Shown here piece after piece: positions 9,893-17,227 of a DNA stretch of 17,227 nt. The translations under genes and the position numbers were made by a program. This stretch comes from Auxenochlorella pyrenoidosa (lineage: Eukaryota; Chlorophyta; Trebouxiophyceae; Chlorellales; Chlorellaceae), in the NCBI GenBank assembly GCA_001430745.1, contig KQ481938.1, positions 568,855 through 586,081 on the forward strand, written 5' to 3'. The notes under the pieces were generated by a model. The model was not told the DNA's origin, did not search any database, and saw only the letters and a program-made list of their open reading frames with translations. How positions within the stretch are numbered: position 1 is the first letter of the stretch; the number at the start of each line of letters is the position of its first letter.

Positions 9893-9980
9893 CTGGGAAT
9901 GAGTACTGCAGTGTCGAGGCAGGCGCACGTGCATGCGTTGCCCAAGGGCCGCCAGTTACTGCTCCAAAAGCTGTGCAGCC

Positions 9981-12900
9981 TCAGGCCTGGCCGCTCCACT
10001 TCTCGGGCGAGTGCACCTCGCCGCTGAACAGGGCCAGGCCGCTGGCCCTGTGCACCACCGCAAAGGCGAAGGGGCGGTCGAAGCGAAGCTCAATCTCGTC
10101 CCTGCAGGCAGCGGCCAGCGGGGAGGTGGAGGGCACATCACAGCACAGGACAGGGATGGAGGACGAGCCCTGCTGAGGGCAGGGAGATGCAGGGGTAAAG
10201 ATGCGAAGTGCGTCGCACCGCAGTGCAGAGATGGTGCCCGCTGCGCTGATGCCTCAACAGCTGCGGCAGCAGCCGCACCATCGGCACAGCTTAGCAAGAG
10301 GTCACTGGCCGTGCCAGCTGGTTGAGCTCAAGATTGCAAAAGAAGTAGAAAAAACAAGCAGAATCGGGAACGCAAGCAGTGGCCAAGCAGGAGGCGCTCG
10401 CCTGGGGCGGGGCATCATGGCGCGAACCATGATCACCGCAGTGGCAGCGGCCGCCTCCGTCCCCTCCTCATCCACCTACGCGCAGCGGCAGCCAGGCAGG
10501 GCAAGCCAGCTTGATCAGGTAAGGAAAGGCTCACGGCGGCTGGAAGCGGGCCGTCTCTTGCATGAGGACGGCGGTGACGGCTACAGCCTCAGTGCCCAGC
10601 TCATCCACCTGCGGGCAGCAGCCAGCACCCTGCCCATAGTGAGCCACTGGCGGCCCTGCTGGGCTGCTGCAGGTGCAGCGCCGTGGGCGGCGCCTGGCCA
10701 AGCGTGTGACGACACAAGCCGCCGCGGCAGTGCCGTGCGTGAAGAGGCACCAAGCCCGCGGCCGCCCGGAAGAAAGCTGTGCACGGCGTGTCGCCGACAC
10801 TGCCCACGAGCCCGTGCGCAGGCCAGCGCTGCTCCCCAGCTGCTCCCCACCTTGGCATACACCTTGTGGACCACGTCTGACACCTGCAGGTCGCTCACGC
10901 CCACGCCGCCCGAGACAGCAGCAATCTGCGGGGGTTGCACGCAGGCCGGGCAGCGGGACAGCTCCCCGTGAGACAGCAGGGCAGGCCGAGGTGCCAGCCA
11001 GCCTAGCACGCGCGGCGGCAGAAATCTGGGCACGTGGCGGCAAGCACGGCAGCACCAGGACGAGAATTTCATTGCGCCGGCCTACTGAGAACCCAAACCC
11101 CTCATCGCGCTGGCCCCCCTCAGGTGCATGCGCTCTACGACCACGCACCCGAGTCAGGTCGCCCCCCTCAAAGGGCTTCCGGATGCCCAGGGCCTGCAGC
11201 GGCTTGCTGAGCGAGGTCGACACCTCAATCTCAAACCTGCAGGGCAGCAAGTGCGGGCACCGTGAGAGAGCAGGGCCTGCGCTGTGAGTAAGCAGGGCCT
11301 ACCAGAGCGTGAGTTGGCGTGACCAGAAGGGGTGTGGGCCCACCGCCCGTTCCTGATGCCTGGGCTTGCCCTGCGCAGTCCCTCATGCGAGCAAGCACCT
11401 TGCAGCAAGGATGTCCTAGCGTTGCAAGGAGGTATGCGCAGCAAGGAGGCCTGCCACCAGCTGTGCCTGCCACCGGCTTGCTTGCCTGGGCAGGAATACC
11501 TTCACGTCCGCCTTGGGCACGGCCCAGGGGCCGCTGCTGGCATTGCTGCTGTCGGGAGCCGGCAGGCTGGCCAGCAGCTGCAGGCAGTTGGGAGGCGGCG
11601 GTTGCACCCATGGCGTTTGTGCCCCCACACTGAGCGCTGCCAGCACGTCGCCACTGAAGCTGTGTAAGGGTGGCGAAGGTGCCGCAGCGGACCGAGAGGA
11701 GCAAAATTGCCCAGCCACAACCATGAGGCACGCTCAGGCAAAGGCGCTCACCGCCTGGCGGCAGGCTGTCAGGGCCTCTCCATAGGGCACCAAGCCGCCA
11801 GCCGCGACCAGGCCACGCTGCCCGTTCTGGGCAGCCTCGCTGCTCAGCTCTCCCCGCGGTGCCGCCACCACCGCTGCAGGGGTGCATTGAAAGCCCGTCA
11901 GCGGTGGCATGAGCCGGACTGTCAGCAAACCTGCTGACAGCATAGCAAGAGCCCAGCCAGCACTTCCTCTGCGCCCCCCCCCACGATTGCGCCCACCATA
12001 GTATTCCCCGCCACGGTACGGCAGCTGCACGGCGCCAGCCTCAAAGGAGGCGTCGCCGGCTTTGACAGGCAGCATGGCCACCTGCAGCAGGGCAAACGCA
12101 CGCTCATTAGAGGCTGGCTGTGGCTGCAAACAAGGCAGCCTCGACCGGACCGCCTTGCGCAGCGGCAGAGGCAGCGCAGCAATTTAGTGGCACCAGCACG
12201 GCGCCTGCCCCTTGCCAAGCCCCGGCCAGCCTCGTCGCAAGTTGTGACAGGGCCAGACAACACACTGTGCAGTGCAGCGCACCTGCACGGCGCTGGGGCC
12301 CTTGAATGTCTGAAACATGGCTGCCACCTGGCGTGGCGCTGCGCTGTGCGACAGCGGAAAGAAGTCCATCGCATGGGTGGCAGTCCTGCGTAAGGTGGGG
12401 CGGGACGGGGCGGCAAGAATTGGGGCAGGGCGGGAGGGCAAGGGCAGGAGATGGAAGGGCGCTAGCACTGCGCTCAGCAGGCTGCCTTAGGGAAGAGACG
12501 GTGGCCAGGGTGGCAGCACGGCCAAGTGTTGACCGGACAAAAGTGCAGGCAGCACAGCAGCACAGGCATGCTGACATCTGGTGTGCAGAGCACCCTGCCG
12601 TCGGGCACCACAGGAAATCACTGGCGGGACGGGGGAGCAGCGGGTGCAGACCCCTGTGGCTCTGTTGCTCTGTGTGCATCACTGGCGGTGCAGAGCCAGG
12701 GGCCTCGCTTCTCGAACTTTAAAACGAAGGGACAAAAGAAGGGCCTCACTTCTTGAACTGGTGCAGCCAGAGCCCTTTGAAGTAGATCGCATTGATGAGG
12801 ATCAGGGTGGCCTGCAAGGCAGGGGAGGCAGGCACCCCGGGCATGATGAGCAGACTGGGTGGCCCGGGCACATGCCGGCAGGCAGCCCAGGGCATCATTC

Positions 12901-14553
12901 TCTCCAACCTGGAGCGCTGCCCACCAGCCCTCGGTGCACTCCATGGCACCGGGCAGCTGCGCATCCCGAGAGTCCCAGGCAGCAGCTGCATGCACCCTCC
13001 GCCAAGCACGCAGCCCAGGCCGCCCGCGCCGTTGGCGGCCAGCCGCGGACAGCGGCGCGGGCAGCCCACCCGAGCCACCGCCTGCTGGTCCACGATGCTC
13101 TGGATCTTGCCGTGCGTCGCCTCTGACACCCAGCCGTTCACAGCCTCAGCGCTGGTCAGGGGCTGGGCGGCGGTGCCAAACACGGCCTTGAGGGACTGTG
13201 CATACTCGGGCAGGAGCTGGTACCTCTGCAGTGCCGGCAGGGTGTCAAGCAGAGGGGGGCATTCAAGAGGAAGGCAGCGGGGATGCAAAGTGCAGGTTCG
13301 AAAAACCCAGCCTGGCGGCAGGGCACTGGGCTGGTGCAGACCGCTGGACACGATGGGCGCCACCGACTTGGTGCCAGCAGCACTCCAGCGTTCCCCAAGC
13401 CACAATCGGTGGACAGAAGGCGGCGATGGAAGTTGGCCGTTTACCACACCTGTGCCAGCCAAGCACTGTTTGCGTCGCTGACGGTCAGGTCCTCTGAAGG
13501 CGGCTGCAGGGGCATGTGGGGACAGGTGATGCAGCGGACACATGCCATCACAGCTCTGTTGCCACGACCCTGCCCGCCTGGCTGGGAAGCCATCGCCCGA
13601 GAGGTCATGCCTGTGCCCGCCTGCCTGCCAGGAGCCTGCCCCTGAACACACCTTGACGAGGGCGGCGCTGAGATCCTTGAGCTGGGCATTAAGAGCCTCC
13701 AGCGCCAGGCCGTTGCCCTGAGGCCCGCCGCCATACACCGCAGCCTGCAAATGACACCAGTGGCGGAGGCCCCGGGCACGGCTCAAGTCCAGGCTGCAGG
13801 GCCACGCACGACCCAGCATCCACAGGCTCAACTCGCTGTGGACGTGCATGCTTGCTCCCTGATGGCGCCGCATGCTTGGCAGTCCGAGCTGCCTGCCCAG
13901 CGCTCATGGCCAGGGCAGGCATCAGCGGCTCACCTGCAGCTGACGGTAAGTCTCGCCCCCCGGCTCTGCCCCATTCAGCACCATGGCCAGCGCCTGAGCT
14001 ATGCCATAGGGTGACAGGAAGAGCCCATCCCCGGGATCAGCCTGCGGCGGGCAAGGGGGAGCGTCGGGGGGTGGGGCAGGGGGGGGGTTGACCAGGCGGG
14101 TGCACGATTTGACCGGAGCGCTGGCTGGTGCGCAGGACAGCGGGGAGTTGCCGCCCTGTCTTGCAGACAATGCGCCACCTCCACACCTGCCCTGCGGCCA
14201 CACGATCGAAGAGCTGGCTGCCGAATGTGTTGATGGCGGTCGCCAGGTCTGCAGGCGGAGTGCTGACGGCTGAGCCCATGTGCGCGCCAGCGGCCTTGGC
14301 GGTTGCGCTGCGTGCAGGTGTCTGCGGCTGCTTGCGTCCAAACTGCAAGCTGTGAGGAGCGATCGGGTTACGGTGAGCGCAAGGAAAAGGCCGCGGGGTG
14401 TCGGAACGCGGTTGAGCCAGGTCCCGTTCTTGCCTGAGAGTACCCTGCCCAGCAGAATGCGGCTGCAACTGCAGCCACTGCGAGAGCGCGGCCACTTGAG
14501 AGCTGCGGCCGTGGCCTGGGCAGAGGTTTGGGACCAGAGGCTCCCGCTTTCAT
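9981..14553 (-). CDS. Serpin paralogue with N-terminal signal or anchor segment, serpin 2
   Basis: Exons on the - strand: 14553-14434, 14342-14187, 14041-13934, 13744-13652, 13503-13450, 13225-13070, 12811-12750, 12385-12283, 12081-11997, 11873-11752, 11577-11486, 11236-11149, 10925-10851, 10608-10535, 10101-9981 (stop TGA 9983-9981); 1509 nt, 502 aa. Residues 1-22 are Pro/Arg-rich, then ALAVAAVAAAFCWAG (23-37) is hydrophobic: a signal anchor, or a signal peptide cleaved after FCWA. A low-complexity linker (about 41-72) precedes the serpin fold. Shutter residues: LSPYGI (S102, but the second Ser is Gly105), NAIYFKG (N236), VVHKVY (H433). Hinge DELGTEAVAVTAV (440-452) has Thr at P14 but Val at P11; P1 by counting is near Thr457, with Arg459 close by. 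C-terminus FDRPFAFAVVH. Sequon N365. Introns 14433-14343 and 11485-11237 need GC donors. The first exon and exons 10-11 are the least certain. Confidence 0.9.
11237..11485 (-). other. GC-AG intron in serpin 2
   Basis: On the - strand the exon ends GTA TTC CTG CCC AG and the intron starts GCAAGC. The next exon G TTT GAG ATT makes VFLPR-FEIEV, matching LYVPR-FEIEF of serpin 1, where the same phase-2 intron has the GT donor GTGAGA. A GT donor 14 bases earlier would lose the frame. Confidence 0.85.
14343..14433 (-). other. GC-AG intron after the serpin 2 signal/anchor exon
   Basis: On the - strand the exon ends TAC TCT CAG, the intron starts GCAAGA and ends GCTTGCAG, and the next exon starts TTT GGA CGC in phase 0. 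The only close GT (GTACTC, 11 bases upstream) would leave two extra bases and break the frame. This rests on phase and donor context only, since the N-terminus is not conserved. Confidence 0.65.
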
Positions 14554-14644
14554 ACAGCGCTCGTGGGAAAGGTGCGCACTGGCCGTGCGCAGTGATCAGC
14601 TGTTCAAGTGGCGAGATTGGTTCTGATCGCCAGATGGGGCTCCC

Positions 14645-14659
14645 TGAGGCCTCATGAGG
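14645..14659. promoter_or_regulatory. Two overlapping 10-bp palindromes
   Basis: TGAGGCCTCA (14645-14654) and CCTCATGAGG (14650-14659) are both perfectly self-complementary and share five bases, about 95 bases upstream of the serpin 2 ATG. Function unknown. Confidence 0.4.
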
Positions 14660-14766
14660 GTTTGCGCTCACAGGTGTCATGACGCGTCAAACGGCAGCAC
14701 ACGCACCACAGCAGGTGCACCACATCAGGCATATGTCCCTACCCTGCATCTCATTGGCAGTTCCAG

Positions 14767-14784
14767 CATGCTCACCTGAGCATG
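14767..14784. promoter_or_regulatory. Perfect 8-2-8 dyad, first of two
   Basis: CATGCTCA-CC-TGAGCATG is an exact inverted repeat with a two-base spacer, the shape of a dimeric transcription-factor site. Confidence 0.5.
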
Positions 14785-14972
14785 GTTATGATGAATACGC
14801 CTCGGGCATTGGTTCCTTGCCTGCTGCTTATGTAGCTTGCCAGGTAGCCAAGTCGTGGGTGGCTTCCAAACACATTTGCCCTGGTATCCAAAGCGCAAAT
14901 GCACTCGCGTCTCTGAAAACAAGGATACGGAGCTGTAAACGCGCAGGCGAACCATGGACCGCAAGTGGAAAT

Positions 14973-14990
14973 GACAGGTGCTCACCTGTC
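14973..14990. promoter_or_regulatory. Perfect 8-2-8 dyad, second of two
   Basis: GACAGGTG-CT-CACCTGTC is an exact inverted repeat with the same arm and spacer lengths as the dyad 206 bases to the left. CACCTG/CAGGTG halves are E-box-like, and the first dyad also contains CACCTG across its centre. Confidence 0.5.
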
Positions 14991-15344
14991 GCACGACTTT
15001 GGTTGGGCCGCCTCGCCCGGCGAAGCCCGCACAGCAGACAAAGCTGTATTGGTTCAAGGCTGCGATTCTTTGCTGTGGGTGCGCAGAGCTGATGCACATG
15101 CCAACTGCATTGCAACTTGATGCGCTGTGCAACAGGAAGGCTCGTGCCAGCAGGTAGCCCCGTCAGCAGCGGCCCTGCTGGCGGCGGCTCGGCCCTTCAT
15201 GCTGCTGGCGCCTTGCATTCCAGTGTAAACGACTGCCCTTTGTCGAATACACCACTGCGCAGCCCGGGAGCAAGAGGGAGGCAGGTCGTTGAGCAAGGAC
15301 CGACTTTTCTGCTGGGCGCTCCTGGGGCCGGGGGGGCTGCAGCC

Positions 15345-16996
15345 ATGGCGGACCAGCCCGATGTGATGGAGTCTGGCCCATTGACGGCGGGGCAGGTGGG
15401 TGCAGCCGGGGGCTGCCTCTGCGCGTCGCGCTCAAACCGCCCTTGCGCGCCGAGCTTGCACCGGCGCTCATTTGACTCGGGCAGTGTGCCAGATCTGAAT
15501 GCATGCCCTGAAAGGGCGGCCTGTCCAGCCCGCCTGCCTGGTGCTCACTTCCCCCTGCTGCCCCACTTTTAGGTGGCCTGCCTGGCCGCCTATGTCACAG
15601 CTGTGGTCCTGTGGACCTGGTCTGAGTGGCTGAACTACCGGCTCAAGCATTCCAAGTGGGCCAGGCGGGGTGCCGCCACGGCGGCGGCGACCCACTTCCT
15701 TGCATGCAGCTGCTGCGTTCCTGTGCCCCTCTGCACGCACCTGCGCTCGTCGCGTGCACTCTGTCGAAACAGCGTCACACCGTTTCCTGGCCCTGCCGCA
15801 GGAAGGCGCAGGCACATGCGCACAGCGAGGCCAGCGGCGGTGATGCCGAAGGCAAGCCGCTGCTGCCGCTGGGCGGCACCCACGTCGATGTTGAGGCCAG
15901 CAGCGTGAACGGCGCGCCCGGCTCGCCCGCCCCCGCCGAGCTGGGCAAGCCCTCCTACGCGTGGACCTCCTCTGCCTTCTACCGGTGCCTCATGCTGGAC
16001 GAAGAGGCGCTGCTGTCGTGCCGCGACGCGCTGCGCTCGGCCGTCGAGTTTGGCACCATCCTGGCATGGTTTTACGTCGCCGACCGCACCAGCCTGATCG
16101 CGCCTGGCACAAAGGTGGGGGGCTGCTGCATGGCAGGGGGCACGCGATGTGGGCCGCCTGGCATGGCGCCCACATGCCTTTTTGACGGCGGGTGCTGGCT
16201 GCCTGCGCAGCAGCGCTTGCCAGCTACCGCCCAACCCAGCAGCTGGTGTGGGCGCCGCGAGTCGCTGATGACAGCATGACCGCTGGCCCAGCATGGCCGT
16301 CCGGTCTCGACACTCTTGCGTTAGTGGCATTGTTACAGCGCAGCGGGGAGGCCGTGCCGTGTTTCCCGGTGGCTCTCGCACTCCTGCCGGCCGGCCAACC
16401 TACCTGTCCTGTGCCCACCCCACCCCACCCCACCCCACCCACCAACGTGCAGTCATACACGCGCGACACCTTCCTGTTCATCTTCCTGGTGCTGACCATC
16501 GTGGCGGGCTCCTACACGCTCAAGCAGCACCGCGGGCTGCTGCTGCACCGCACGCAGACAGAGGAGTGGAAGGGCTGGATGCAGGTGCGGGCCCAGGCGG
16601 GGGGGGGGCGCTGCTGCAGGTGTTGACAACATGCCGATGCTGCCTGTCTCCTCCGTGGCTGCTTTTGTCGTAACCAATGCGTGCTTGTCAGGGCCGGTAG
16701 GCATGCATGCCGCGCAGCAGCGCTCTGGCACGCATTGTGCACCCTTCGGCAACAAGGGGCGGCCTGGAGGGCAGGCGCTCCGCGCCCGGCTGCCTTTCTG
16801 GGCGGGTAGGCAAGGCTGGGGAAGAGCCCGAATGCCGCCAGCGTGCGCCCCATGCGAGTGCAGACCCTGAATGCCGCCAGCGTGCGCCCCTCCCGAGCGC
16901 AGGTCCTCTTCCTCCTGTACCACTACTTCAATGCCAAGGAGATCTACAACGCCATCCGCGTCTTCATCGCCGCCTACGTGTGGATGACTGGCTTTG
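15345..16996 (+). CDS. CAS1/RWA-family O-acetylation membrane protein, 5' part
   Basis: Relative of plant REDUCED WALL ACETYLATION proteins and animal CASD1 (Cas1p acyltransferase domain), multi-pass Golgi proteins needed to O-acetylate polysaccharides or glycans. Exons: 15345-15395, 15573-15664, 15802-16114, 16453-16584, 16903-16996; 227 residues, continuing beyond the window with a phase-1 donor. The start ATG (GCAGCCATGGCG) has a good context and gives 17 residues before the first membrane segment [16 protein letters not shown], as in plant RWA. Next come an acidic, Gly/Pro-rich loop (about 50-100), LLDEE-type [49 protein letters not shown], then the family block [30 protein letters not shown] and [12 protein letters not shown]. 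This is not the CRISPR Cas1 protein. Intron 15665-15801 appears to need a GC donor. No SGNH esterase domain precedes the membrane part, as in plant RWAs. The rest of the membrane domain is outside the window. Confidence 0.92.
15665..15801 (+). other. Probable GC-AG intron in the RWA gene
   Basis: The exon ends TGG GCC AG and the intron starts GCGGGG. The next exon G AAG GCG CAG gives WAR-KAQAH and leads into the conserved part in frame. The only nearby GT (GTGCCG, 6 bases on) gives the wrong phase and a stop. The donor is weaker than the other six GC donors, and the exon join lies in an unconserved loop. Confidence 0.6.
16414..16438 (+). repeat. CCCAC pentanucleotide repeat, five copies
   Basis: Five uninterrupted CCCAC units sit just before the acceptor at 16452 and act as the pyrimidine-rich tract. 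The rest of intron 16115-16452 (338 bases) shows no recognisable element. Confidence 0.9.
16830..16902 (+). repeat. 39-base tandem duplication of a 3' splice region in the RWA gene
   Basis: A 22-base segment at 16830-16851 recurs exactly at 16869-16890, and each copy runs on into a CAG acceptor (ending 16863 and 16902). I place the exon at 16903 because that joins WMQ directly to VLFLLYHY, as in the family. Use of the first acceptor would add 13 in-frame codons ([13 protein letters not shown]) without a stop. The rest of intron 16585-16902 shows nothing else. Confidence 0.85.
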
Positions 16997-17227
16997 GTGC
17001 GCACGCGTGGGCTGGGGGCGCTCTCCAGGCCGAACATGCCACACCGCCTGCCCACTGCGCCCGGTCGTTGTTTGCTGGGCGGCGCGACACGGCGCAGCAG
17101 AATGCGCTGGCCCCACCGCTGCGCTGATGGGGGCATGGCCAGAAGCAGAGCGATCCGAGGACGCTGTTGTGATGGATGGGCCCGTCAAAACCCAACCTCC
17201 CCCGGGCGCTGTCCATCCATCTCCCTG
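16997..17227 (+). other. Start of the next RWA intron, running off the window
   Basis: It begins with donor GTGCGC after TGG ATG ACT GGC TTT G. I see no continuation of the family sequence (which should read roughly as an aromatic-rich YYY segment) before the window ends, so all of this is probably intron. Confidence 0.7.

Larger units (their letters stand above)
9496..9980. other. Gap between the two convergent serpin genes
   Basis: It holds the 3' UTRs of both genes and no recognisable gene. No TGTAA is visible on the + strand for serpin 1. On the - strand TGTAA occurs at 9892-9888 and again at 9539-9535. A small hairpin GGCGC-CTCTT-GCGCC lies at 9542-9556, and a 12-base tandem repeat at 9789-9812. 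Confidence 0.7.
14554..15344. promoter_or_regulatory. Divergent upstream region of serpin 2 and the RWA gene
   Basis: 791 bases lie between two start codons pointing apart, with no recognisable gene. ATTGG (CCAAT read toward serpin 2) occurs at 14616-14620, 14753-14757, 14808-14812 and 15048-15052, and I see no CCAAT in the other orientation. There are two 18-base dyads, and two overlapping 10-bp palindromes near the serpin 2 start. A clear TATA box is not visible for either gene. The reading frame of the RWA ATG stays open upstream to about 15117, so a longer first exon is possible. Confidence 0.55.

Noticed and set aside
11578..11653. Longer upstream version of serpin 2 exon 11 starting at 11653 (reading GDVLAALSVGAQTPW)
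   Set aside because: Its phase does not fit the previous exon's donor at 11752/11751; the acceptor before 11577 fits in phase and aligns with serpin 1 (CRQA-LLASLP against CRSALSASLLP).
11874..11934. Upstream acceptor for serpin 2 exon 10 giving VRLMPPLTGFQ
   Set aside because: Also in phase, but the acceptor ending at 11874 gives EYYAVVAAPRGEL, which lines up better with TFSGIFAMPSGNV of serpin 1; kept only as an alternative.
15345..16996. Cas1-family name suggesting a CRISPR locus
   Set aside because: The match is to the eukaryotic CAS1/RWA/CASD1 membrane acetylation family, not the CRISPR integrase; there are no CRISPR repeats or other cas genes.

Overview
The window looks like nuclear DNA of a green alga, most likely a trebouxiophyte (Chlorella/Coccomyxa type). 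The DNA is GC-rich. The genes are cut into many short exons with short introns, most introns end in CTGCAG, and the proteins are of plant/green-algal type (FtsH7/9-like protease, plant-type serpins, an RWA-type wall O-acetylation protein). There are no bacterial operons, phage genes, rRNA or CRISPR arrays. Genus-level placement is inference.

Layout. (1) 59-3826, + strand: the 3' part (12 exons, about 373 residues) of an FtsH AAA+ zinc metalloprotease of the chloroplast FtsH7/9 type; its 5' end lies outside the window. (2) 3827-5463: FtsH 3' UTR and the upstream region of the next gene. (3) 5464-9495, + strand: a complete 14-exon secreted serpin (465 aa). (4) 9496-9980: a short gap between convergent genes. 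(5) 14553-9981, - strand: a complete 15-exon serpin paralogue (502 aa), tail-to-tail with the first. (6) 14554-15344: a divergent upstream region holding two perfect 8-2-8 dyads. (7) 15345 to beyond 16996, + strand: the first five exons of a CAS1/RWA multi-pass membrane protein for Golgi polysaccharide or glycan O-acetylation.

Exon models were built by hand from protein-family matches and reading-frame phase. In both serpins the coding length comes out an exact multiple of three and the two proteins align block by block, which supports the models. The genes do not form an evident pathway. The serpins and the RWA protein both belong to the secretory route, and the FtsH belongs to the plastid.

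Main points of interest. An unusually large share of introns must use GC-AG boundaries (7 of 42 in my models), and the two serpins switch between GT and GC donors at homologous intron positions. Short copies of splice-site regions recur beside true exons in FtsH and RWA. One serpin has an in-frame alternative acceptor inside its reactive-centre loop. The divergent serpin/RWA upstream region carries paired dyads.
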